DNA of 22,541 bases from GWF2-38-10 sp964527595 (lineage in GTDB: Bacteria; Babelota; Babeliae; Babelales; RVW-14). This document shows, in pieces, positions 8,678 to 15,366 of the stretch. Below the pieces are notes generated by a model that saw only the letters and a program-made list of their open reading frames with translations, did no database searches and was not told the DNA's origin. The DNA is taken from positions 1 through 22,541 of the forward strand of contig CAZGPI010000017.1 of assembly GCA_964527595.1 (NCBI GenBank), read 5' to 3'. The position numbers were made by a program, and so were the translations under genes. Position 1 is the stretch's first letter. Each line of letters opens with the position of its first letter.

Positions 8678-9814
8678 ATGAAAATTAAACTAAAAAAAAT
8701 TACCTCGGAAATTTTCAATCTCAACACCGCTACGAGCAAATCGGCAATCCTTGCCCTTATGGCCGCAACAATCTTGATTGTTTTCAATATTGCGCTTAAA
8801 AGGCATTATGTTACCGATCCAATGCCAAAAATCGTCCCCATTACATCAAATACAATTAAAGAATTGGGTGCATTTGCCGTAAAAGTCAGAACCGGACTTT
8901 TCATAAAAAATCTTCCCGAATTTGATCCGGTTAAAAATGCTTTTACGTTTGAATCGGTTGTATGGTTCGAATTTAATGCCGATGAAATAATGCTCGAAAC
9001 AATTGAACGTTTTTCATTTGATAGGGGTACCATAATATCAAAAACGCCGGCCGACATTCGTATCGTTGATAACAAAATTTTTGCTAAATACAATGTACGA
9101 TTCAGCATGAAATGCGATTTAAATTACCACAAATTTCCATTTGAAGACCATCGCATCGTCATCGCCCTTGGCAATAATTTCGTCACCCCAGAAGAAATGT
9201 ATTTTACCGTTGACGGCTCATCATTTCAAATAGCCCCAAACATATTCCCCGCAAGTTGGAAGCTCCAAGATCTTAATATCGATGCCGGATATCAACGGCT
9301 TGAACTTGACCAAGAAGACAAAACAAAAAAATCAGATACCCCTAATGCTCTTTTCATTATAAACATTATCAAAGCAGGCTCGCGTAAAGCATTGATAATC
9401 TTCTTACCACTATTTTCGGTTATATTTATTTCACTTTTCTCTCTTGCCATGAACCTGACTAACGTTGTTGGTAAGGTTACTTTAGCTATTAGCGCCGTAA
9501 CAGCACTTCTTGGTTATCGATTTGTTATCGAACAAATGATGCCCCAGGTTGGTTATTTCACGACAACTGATGAAATTTATCTATTCCTACTTATTTCGGC
9601 CTTTATAATTTTTCTTTACCAACTATTTGCAACACGCTTTTACATGATTCGTGAAGAAGAACGAAAAAAAAATGCAGCTAAAGCAATTCATCTAGAAAAA
9701 CCACCAACCAAAATAGATAAAGGCCCAGACAAGCTTGAATCACTAAACAGCAAGGCGTTCTTATTTATTGCCATTTTATTTACCACCATCATCAGCTATC
9801 TTATTCTTAAATAA
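8678..9814 (+). CDS. Pentameric ligand-gated ion channel homologue (Cys-loop/pro-loop family)
   Basis: The 378-residue protein follows the family layout: an N-terminal membrane anchor or uncleaved signal (about residues 21-40), a periplasmic beta-rich domain (50-235), then M1 (237-260), M2 (264-288), M3 (299-321) and M4 (359-377). The pro-loop CDLNYHKFPFEDHRIVI (146-162) matches the family's Y/F-P-F-D/E motif. M2 (KVTLAISAVTALLGYRFVIE, then QMMP) lines up without gaps with my recollection of Gloeobacter GLIC M2, with T2', S6', A10', E19' and P23' the same. The M2-M3 loop keeps Y..T.TD. The -2'/-1' positions are Val-Gly rather than an acidic residue, and 0' is Lys, so cation selectivity is not predicted. 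It lies 13 bases after a periplasmic binding protein gene and 12 bases before a phosphoesterase gene. The family is inferred from pattern, without a database search. Confidence 0.75.
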   Translation: MKIKLKKITSEIFNLNTATSKSAILALMAATILIVFNIALKRHYVTDPMPKIVPITSNTIKELGAFAVKVRTGLFIKNLPEFDPVKNAFTFESVVWFEFNADEIMLETIERFSFDRGTIISKTPADIRIVDNKIFAKYNVRFSMKCDLNYHKFPFEDHRIVIALGNNFVTPEEMYFTVDGSSFQIAPNIFPASWKLQDLNIDAGYQRLELDQEDKTKKSDTPNALFIINIIKAGSRKALIIFLPLFSVIFISLFSLAMNLTNVVGKVTLAISAVTALLGYRFVIEQMMPQVGYFTTTDEIYLFLLISAFIIFLYQLFATRFYMIREEERKKNAAKAIHLEKPPTKIDKGPDKLESLNSKAFLFIAILFTTIISYLILK

Positions 9815-9826
9815 AAAGGGATTACA

Positions 9827-11329
9827 ATGAAAAAAAAGCGCACACATAAATCATTAGCACAACAACTATTACTTCCCCTTAAAATTTTAGGCTTTACCGT
9901 TGGCGGCCTTGTTATTTTTATTGGTGCACTTCTTATTATTTTGCCGCGCCCAACCTATAAAACCGGCTTTAAAAATCTGCAAGAACTCCAAGCATTTGCA
10001 CAGCGAACAAATGAACTTGAGCCCATAAGTAATAACAATACACTTAAGCCTGAATTNNNNNNNNNNNNNNNNNNNNNNNNNNNNNNNNNNNNNNNNNNNN
10101 NNNNNNNNNNNNNNNNNNNNNNNNNNNNNNNNNNNNNNNNNNNNNNNNNNNNNNNNTTTGTACAAGAGAACCCAGATCGCGTATTTTACCTAAAAGGCAA
10201 TCACGAAAATGCAAACTATTGGCAAGAACATACCCTAAAAACCGAACTCCAAATCCGGGCAGCACATTTATCCAAGGAACTCATCCCGCTAGCTACCGAG
10301 GTTAATAACTTTTTTGCCACGCTCCCAGAAGCAGCATATCTTACCATACCCGGATCATCGCATGAGTTTATCCGCATTTCGTACGCCGGAAGAACCAAGA
10401 GCGAAATCCTTAATGAAAATAATTACGCCGACTTTTTAACCAAATCATCATCACAACCAGCTTCATACACCGTCATTAAAGAACATATAAACGCAGAACC
10501 GCCAACGCCACCGATTGTCATTAAAGTTATATTCCGTGACGAAAAAAAACGCGAAACTTATCAACCAATGGAAGGGTTACGCTTTTTGGCACCAGACATC
10601 GACTCGGTTGCCTGGAATATATTGTCATGTCCAACCTATGTCTACCAACGAGCCATTAAATTTTACCACGACGCTTTTGTGGTCTTGGAAGCAAGCGCCA
10701 AAATCGACGACTGGAAAATCAATCTCTACAGCCGCGACGCTCGCACAAAAGATCCGTTTAAGGTAACAACATACAATATGCTTTCGGGTACCGACATTGC
10801 CACCAACGTCCAAATGGAGCGCTACAAAGCTAAAAGGGCTAAAAAAGACAAAACAAGCAAAACGAAAACGCCAAAAGATAAGAAAAAGAAACCAGCCCGA
10901 TCACTCTTTCCGATTGAAGAAAAACCGGTGCCAGAAAAAATTGAGAAAATAGAAAAACCAGAAGTTAAAGAAACAGCCCCAATTGAAGAAAAAATAATAA
11001 TCAAAGAAAAAAAATCGTTACTAGTCCCGCCACCACCACCAATTCAAGATAACGCACAATCAGAATTGCCGGCGCAACATTTACCAAAACCTTATCAAGC
11101 ACCAGCTCCTGCCCAGCAAGCACAAATACCACCGGTAAATCAGCAAGCGCCAATCTACCAAACAATTATTTATCCTAATAAAAACGATGAAACACTCGAA
11201 AAAATTCATGGCCTTCTCTTGAAAATCACCACAACGCTTGAGCAAATGCAAGAGAAGCATCAACAAGAAAAACCTGCCGACGTCCAAACGTTAACAACAA
11301 AACCCTCCCTTCCCATGGAGCCGAAATGA
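9827..11329 (+). CDS. Membrane-anchored metallophosphoesterase with TonB-like linker (interrupted by assembly gap)
   Basis: An N-terminal basic segment and one transmembrane helix (residues 15-40) should place the rest in the periplasm. After the unknown bases, FVQENPDRVFYLKGNHENAN carries the GNHE metal-binding motif of calcineurin-like phosphoesterases, in the form typical of PPP-type Ser/Thr phosphatases. The earlier GDxHG and GDxxDRG motifs are not visible and should lie in the gap. From about residue 325 the chain is Lys/Pro/Glu-rich (KPVPEKIEKIEKPEVKE and a PPPPPP run near 400), resembling the periplasm-spanning linker of TonB. A short predicted coiled coil (about 455-485) follows. The stop overlaps the start of the outer-membrane barrel gene by 4 bases. 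The true length and the frame across the gap are unknown. Catalytic activity cannot be judged from what is visible. Confidence 0.75.
   Translation: MKKKRTHKSLAQQLLLPLKILGFTVGGLVIFIGALLIILPRPTYKTGFKNLQELQAFAQRTNELEPISNNNTLKPEXXXXXXXXXXXXXXXXXXXXXXXXXXXXXXXXXXFVQENPDRVFYLKGNHENANYWQEHTLKTELQIRAAHLSKELIPLATEVNNFFATLPEAAYLTIPGSSHEFIRISYAGRTKSEILNENNYADFLTKSSSQPASYTVIKEHINAEPPTPPIVIKVIFRDEKKRETYQPMEGLRFLAPDIDSVAWNILSCPTYVYQRAIKFYHDAFVVLEASAKIDDWKINLYSRDARTKDPFKVTTYNMLSGTDIATNVQMERYKAKRAKKDKTSKTKTPKDKKKKPARSLFPIEEKPVPEKIEKIEKPEVKETAPIEEKIIIKEKKSLLVPPPPPIQDNAQSELPAQHLPKPYQAPAPAQQAQIPPVNQQAPIYQTIIYPNKNDETLEKIHGLLLKITTTLEQMQEKHQQEKPADVQTLTTKPSLPMEPK
10057..10156. other. Assembly gap (100 N) inside the phosphoesterase gene
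   Basis: Exactly 100 unknown bases, the usual placeholder for a gap of unknown length. The reading frame happens to continue across it. The family spacing between GDxHG and GNHE (about 60 residues) does not fit in the 34 codons available plus the visible flanks, so the real gap is probably longer. Confidence 0.95.
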
Positions 11330-13446
11330 ATTATAAGCGCTTAATTTTCTTACCACTTTTTTTTGCATCAAGTATCGGCCTTATGGCTACCGATATCTCG
11401 AAAAACTCAGATTCTGATAATGCGACGATCAGGGAGGGAACGGCCTGCCCTAAAAAATCCGCAAACATCCTCCAACTCAAACGGAACGATATATCAATGA
11501 CCCTCGACGGTGGCATAAAAGACGATTTCTTCTTTTACAACAACATCCGCACACTGCGAAACGACTACTCTGACCAAAACAACTTTGTTCGTCACAAAAT
11601 GAATCTTGATTTTAAAACGGAACAAGGCGTCAAGCGTTATGGCAAACCGGCATCGGAGGCTGAGGTAAAATTAACAAATTACATTTACTGGCAACAAAAC
11701 GGACATTATCTCCCATTTTCCCGAGATGATATTCGGTCAACCGACCTTGATAGCGTTATCGTTGCGCGCGACGTTACCGTAAAAACACTTATGCCTCTTA
11801 TCTTTGTTGAGCAAGCATGGTTCAAACTCAACCTCGACACTTTTATGAAAGCATTTGATAAAAACCCAGCCTTCCTCCAAGTTGGCTTTTTCAAATATAT
11901 GGTCGGCCGCGGAATTTCACTAGGTTACCATGAAGATGTGGCCGTCGATTATCTTGGTTGGCCTGGCGAAGGGCACTACACCCGTTATCCTAGTATGCCA
12001 CCGGGAGTTTTATTCCGCATGGCCCTCAGCAAAAACTGGACCGCCGACCTATATTGGATGAAATGGACATCGGTGAGCACCGACCTTGAAGACACGCTTG
12101 CCCCAACCCGCGCACAACGATTGGACGCCGGACCTGGCCGAGGCACTAATAAAGACCGCAGCAATTACGTACTCAAATTTGACTACCAACCAGAAAAATC
12201 GCCACTGGGCAAACTCCATCTTCAACCATACTTAGTTCACACAAACGCACCTGAACAATCAATAGAATTTGAAGCTGATGCAAGCGCAAAACTTACGACC
12301 CTTGGAACAATGGTCGACTGCACTTATGGCAACTTTAATGTCAACGTTGAAGTCGCCGGACAATTTGGACACCAAGATGTACACGCTATTGATAGAAATG
12401 TAAAAGAGGGAACTACTTTCAGTCATGTATTTCTAGATGGACCACTATCAAATCGACGTGCACCAATAAGCAAAACTAAAGCCGCAGCCACTCCCTCTGA
12501 GGGAAAATTTAACCAAACGGATGAACTTTCTTATTGGATAAACCTCCCCTCGAATAGGACTCTGGACAGCCAAGGTAAAAAAATTGTGGGTGCCAAAGCA
12601 CCTGGCGGCGTTAGCGGTATCGATATATTTAACGCAGATACGTTTGGCAACCCACGCTTCCGCCCAGGCTACAAACTTGATTACCAAGGGTTCATGGCAC
12701 TGGCCGACGTCAGCTATACCTTTGATGAATGGCCATATAAATTGACCACCGCGGCAGGATATATTTCTGGCGACAATTACCCCTACAATGAAGAAACGAA
12801 TCGAACATACCGCGGATTTGTACCAATGCGCTCACGATATACGGGACAATCGATGGAAAATTTTCTCATCTTTGATCGATTAGTTATCCCGCGTCCACTC
12901 AATATCTCACACCGAACCCTTTGGGCATATAACAATCTCAAGGATTTATCCAACCTACAATTTTTGGGCATTGGGTTAACCTGGTATCCAATGAATGACC
13001 GTAAAAAATGTTCTTGTACAACTAATATCTGGGGCCTTTGGGAAGTAGCGCAACTGAAAAAATGGGATCAGTATGGTAGCTATCCTGATAAAACAATCGA
13101 CAACCAAATAGCACTTGAACGAGCACGCCTTGGGTTTCCTAATGTCCCCCGAGAAAAAATCTCTGCAACTACCCCTCCGCCCGGTAACACCGGCTGGATA
13201 AGCAACAAAGACGCCAGCCAAATGCTCGGTGTTGAAATTGATATCCGCGCAACGTACAATTTCCTCGACCATGCAAGCGGTTATGCGCTTGTTTGCTTGT
13301 TCTTGCCAGGCGGATTATATAGAGACCTTGAAGGGCAACCTAACTTCACCACGCGCCGCGTTGACAACCAAGGGTTGAGCCACTACGATAGCTTGGGAAG
13401 CGAACCGGCATTTGCCACCGTTGTTGGATTGAATTATAAATTTTAA
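11326..13446 (+). CDS. Outer-membrane beta-barrel protein (porin/receptor-like)
   Basis: The 706-residue protein has a signal peptide (MNYKRLIFLPLFFASSIGLM, then ATD). It has a long series of alternating amphipathic strands rich in Tyr/Trp/Phe and Gly, and ends in VVGLNYKF. The C-terminal Phe and alternating pattern are the signature recognised by the outer-membrane assembly (BAM) machinery. Motifs such as VGFFKYMVGRGISLGY and GLTWYPMNDRK recall large 16- to 18-strand specific porins such as alginate-export type proteins, but I cannot fix the subfamily. The ATG overlaps the phosphoesterase stop (ATGA), indicating coupled translation. Residues 36-41 (REGTAC) are encoded by a 17-base copy of the dispersed repeat also found in uvrA. 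The role is probably uptake or reception of a ligand at the cell surface, serving the periplasmic partners encoded upstream. Confidence 0.8.
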   Translation: MNYKRLIFLPLFFASSIGLMATDISKNSDSDNATIREGTACPKKSANILQLKRNDISMTLDGGIKDDFFFYNNIRTLRNDYSDQNNFVRHKMNLDFKTEQGVKRYGKPASEAEVKLTNYIYWQQNGHYLPFSRDDIRSTDLDSVIVARDVTVKTLMPLIFVEQAWFKLNLDTFMKAFDKNPAFLQVGFFKYMVGRGISLGYHEDVAVDYLGWPGEGHYTRYPSMPPGVLFRMALSKNWTADLYWMKWTSVSTDLEDTLAPTRAQRLDAGPGRGTNKDRSNYVLKFDYQPEKSPLGKLHLQPYLVHTNAPEQSIEFEADASAKLTTLGTMVDCTYGNFNVNVEVAGQFGHQDVHAIDRNVKEGTTFSHVFLDGPLSNRRAPISKTKAAATPSEGKFNQTDELSYWINLPSNRTLDSQGKKIVGAKAPGGVSGIDIFNADTFGNPRFRPGYKLDYQGFMALADVSYTFDEWPYKLTTAAGYISGDNYPYNEETNRTYRGFVPMRSRYTGQSMENFLIFDRLVIPRPLNISHRTLWAYNNLKDLSNLQFLGIGLTWYPMNDRKKCSCTTNIWGLWEVAQLKKWDQYGSYPDKTIDNQIALERARLGFPNVPREKISATTPPPGNTGWISNKDASQMLGVEIDIRATYNFLDHASGYALVCLFLPGGLYRDLEGQPNFTTRRVDNQGLSHYDSLGSEPAFATVVGLNYKF
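11431..11448 (+). repeat. Short copy (B) of the modular dispersed repeat inside the barrel gene
   Basis: GGAGGGAACGGCCTGC (11433-11448) is identical to 13476-13491 in the spacer downstream. It is read here as Arg-Glu-Gly-Thr-Ala-Cys, just after the signal peptide and before the first barrel strands, where an insertion would be tolerated. Confidence 0.55.
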
Positions 13447-13465
13447 TACGTAAAAACCCGCTTTG

Positions 13466-13492
13466 GGGAGGTGCAGGAGGGAACGGCCTGCA
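13466..13492 (+). repeat. Intergenic copy (C) of the modular dispersed repeat
   Basis: GGGAGGTGCAGGAGGG (13466-13481) followed directly by AACGGCCTGCA (13482-13492). Both blocks occur on the minus strand in uvrA (3173-3158 and 3127-3117), where 30 further bases separate them. A small hairpin GCAGG..CCTGC is possible. It lies 19 bases after the barrel gene stop. Confidence 0.65.
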
Positions 13493-13540
13493 ATGGCAAT
13501 TATTTTGAAAGAAAATCGTTTTGTGAATTAGTAACTTATC

Positions 13541-13575
13541 GACAGGATGGATCCCGGATCGAGCCCGGGATGACA
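13541..13575 (+). repeat. GC-rich palindromic repeat in the leader of the small helical-protein gene
   Basis: ATCCCGG (13551-13557) and CCGGGAT (13565-13571) form a 7-base stem with a 7-base loop, flanked by GACAGGATGG and GACAAA. The arrangement resembles the GTCATCCCGG..CCGGGATCC type of dispersed palindromes I recall from many proteobacterial genomes. It ends about 15 bases before the start codon, next to the AGGAG ribosome binding site, so it could attenuate or terminate transcription between the barrel gene and the next gene. Confidence 0.6.
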
Positions 13576-13590
13576 AATTAGGAGTTTAGT

Positions 13591-14271
13591 ATGAAAATAA
13601 CGCATATCGCACTTATAATCACCCTCATCGCCGCGTATACCAACACCATTTACCCAAAGGCCCCCCGAGTCGCCACAAAAAAAACAACGGTCAAACTTGA
13701 TGATCTAAGAACAATGGTCGCCCAAGAAGCGTCCGACATATTAAGCCAGTACGGCATCGACGTTAAAAAACTTCCACGCAATGTTGCCACTGAGTTAAAA
13801 GGTAAAATAGACCTTGTCACCAACCAATTAACCAATCACCTGCGTATGCAAAAAAAGAACGCTATTGAATTGAATGTTATTCATCATGACATCGAAGCAA
13901 CACTTGAGAGTATAACCAAAATAGCACTTACGGTCATATCACAAAAAGCTTTACCTCAGGCGCTTAATGAATTCATTGCAAAACTCGCCAAAGAAAAACC
14001 TGTTGCCATCGAAAAATTACCTGAAAAATTGAAGGTCGAACTTGATGAACGTAAAGAACTGGTTTTAACAACCCTAATAAACACCATGAAATCAGGTGCT
14101 CGCGATTATGTTTATGTTAGCGAACTTGAAACATTGTGTCACAAGAAGTTCGATCTTTTTTTAGAACGTGCCAAATACATTTTGGTTTCTTTGTGGGGAC
14201 AAAATGCCATAGCTTCACTTAATTCACTTAAATTTGTAACTAATACGCAACCGTTCCCAATCAACCAGTAA
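13591..14271 (+). CDS. Small exported helical protein of unknown function
   Basis: The 226-residue protein begins with a signal peptide (MKITHIALIITLIAAYTNTI, then YPKAP). The mature part is charged and almost wholly alpha-helical, with internal similarity between LDDLRTMVAQEASDILSQYG with KKLPRNVATELKGKIDLVT and EKLPEKLKVELDERKELVLT. The KLP-x-(N/E)-(V/K)-x-x-EL motif therefore occurs twice, suggesting a duplicated helical unit. The start has AGGAG 6 bases upstream. It is the last gene of the plus-strand series, 144 bases after the barrel gene, with two repeat elements between. It converges with the RING gene, whose stop is only 2 bases away, so no terminator separates them. It may be a periplasmic partner of the barrel; the function is not recognised. 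Confidence 0.75.
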   Translation: MKITHIALIITLIAAYTNTIYPKAPRVATKKTTVKLDDLRTMVAQEASDILSQYGIDVKKLPRNVATELKGKIDLVTNQLTNHLRMQKKNAIELNVIHHDIEATLESITKIALTVISQKALPQALNEFIAKLAKEKPVAIEKLPEKLKVELDERKELVLTTLINTMKSGARDYVYVSELETLCHKKFDLFLERAKYILVSLWGQNAIASLNSLKFVTNTQPFPINQ

Positions 14272-14273
14272 AA

Positions 14274-15203
14274 CTAAATTTCATCTCGTCGTTGTCTTTT
14301 TGCAGCAAATCTCGCTAAACCGCGATCTGCTTTTCGCTTTCTTGGTGGTGATGGAGGAGGTGTCTTAAATCCATCGCTACTACTATCAATGTTGATAGCA
14401 CATAAATCTAAATTAAACGGAGGAATATCTACTGGAATAATGCGATCAACGACATAACGATCATGAAGCATCTCAATCACAACATGATTTCCAAGCCTTT
14501 CAGCCAAAATCATGGGTGATGAAAGTAATGCATGTTCTCCCACTTGACCATCTTCGCCTATTTCATCGGGTTGTTCAGCATCACCTGCAACCGCAAAATC
14601 ACCTTCCTGCATCAATGCCTGTGTAAATAATAGCATTTGCTCTCGAATTGGATGCAAAACACGTAATGGAGCAAGACGCTCCCCAGAGACTACCCTTGTT
14701 CGAGGATCACGAATAAGATCAAGAATCGTTGCAATAAGATCGGCCGTATCAATATCATTTAGTTCTTCTCTTCCTATTGCACATGAAAGCGCATACTGCA
14801 GTAAAGTATTCCCGTATCCATCGCTACGCCCTAAAATGGTAGGATCCAATGCAATGCAATTGTTGAAATAGCGCTGCCAATTTTCTTCACCAACCAAAAT
14901 ATTTTCAGCAGCATGAGCGAATAAATCAACCGCTCTGCACGTAGGGCAAATAATATCAGATTCCCTACATTGCTTACTCTGCACCCAACGACCATAACAA
15001 CGTTGGTGCAAAGCGTGCCCACATGCTAATTCAATGATTGCACCACTTCCCGCAAAGCCCTCTTGGCAAATTGGACATTCGGTTGCTGGATATCGGCCAA
15101 AAGCTCCGACCTCTGCTGGCTGATCACCCATCGAAACAAGTGGCAAAATACCAATACCACTAACAAGTATTCCACAAAACATTAATAACTTAACAAGTGA
15201 CAT
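14274..15203 (-). CDS. Secreted RING-H2 protein with bipartite nuclear localisation signal (effector candidate)
   Basis: The 309-residue protein has a signal peptide (MSLVKLLMFCGILVSGIGIL, then PLVSMG). It then has a complete RING-H2 finger with ligands C43, C46, C61, H63, H66, C69, C86 and C89, plus Trp73 and the CPTC proline where E2-binding RING domains have them. The middle has weak ankyrin-like pieces (DGYGNTLLQYAL; SPMILAERLGNHVVIEML). The C-terminus is PPRKRK, ten residues, KRQRR (288-306), a textbook bipartite nuclear localisation signal. RING-H2 fingers usually act as E3 ubiquitin ligases, and bacteria lack ubiquitin, so the protein probably acts in a eukaryotic host. GGAG sits 5 bases before ATG 15203. 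An upstream in-frame TTG at 15293 falls on the -35 box and is rejected. Export through Sec alone does not explain delivery to the host. Confidence 0.85.
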   Translation of the reverse strand: MSLVKLLMFCGILVSGIGILPLVSMGDQPAEVGAFGRYPATECPICQEGFAGSGAIIELACGHALHQRCYGRWVQSKQCRESDIICPTCRAVDLFAHAAENILVGEENWQRYFNNCIALDPTILGRSDGYGNTLLQYALSCAIGREELNDIDTADLIATILDLIRDPRTRVVSGERLAPLRVLHPIREQMLLFTQALMQEGDFAVAGDAEQPDEIGEDGQVGEHALLSSPMILAERLGNHVVIEMLHDRYVVDRIIPVDIPPFNLDLCAINIDSSSDGFKTPPPSPPRKRKADRGLARFAAKRQRRDEI

Positions 15204-15265
15204 AACATCTCCATAAATAAACAATATCAACAACACGTTTTCCCAAATTTTAATAACTATCTGAA

Positions 15266-15293
15266 AACATACACATGTTGCAAAATTTGTCAA
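15266..15293 (-). promoter_or_regulatory. Probable promoter of the RING-H2 gene
   Basis: A perfect TTGACA (15293-15288) is followed by a 16-base spacer and TATGTT (15271-15266) on the minus strand. The leader to ATG 15203 would be about 55 bases. It directly follows the terminator of the upstream beta-helix gene. Confidence 0.5.
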
Positions 15294-15300
15294 AACATAT

Positions 15301-15340
15301 AAAAGAGGCGACGATTGAGCAATTAATCGTCGCCTCTTTT
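15301..15340 (-). terminator. Terminator of the beta-helix gene pair
   Basis: A perfect 16-base stem AAAAGAGGCGACGATT (15301-15316) pairs with 15325-15340, with an 8-base loop. It has a GC-rich core and A/T tails at the base. It lies 26 bases beyond the stop of the 733-residue gene and just upstream of the RING gene promoter. Confidence 0.85.
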
Positions 15341-15366
15341 GTATATCTACAGAATATATTGGTTAA

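Noticed and set aside
7447..9814. ABC amino-acid transporter operon
   Set aside because: The binding protein is not followed by permease or ATPase genes; the next gene has channel-type M1-M4 topology and a pro-loop instead.
15204..15293. Longer RING protein starting at TTG 15293
   Set aside because: The TTG coincides with a TTGACA -35 box, and ATG 15203 has GGAG and a proper signal peptide.
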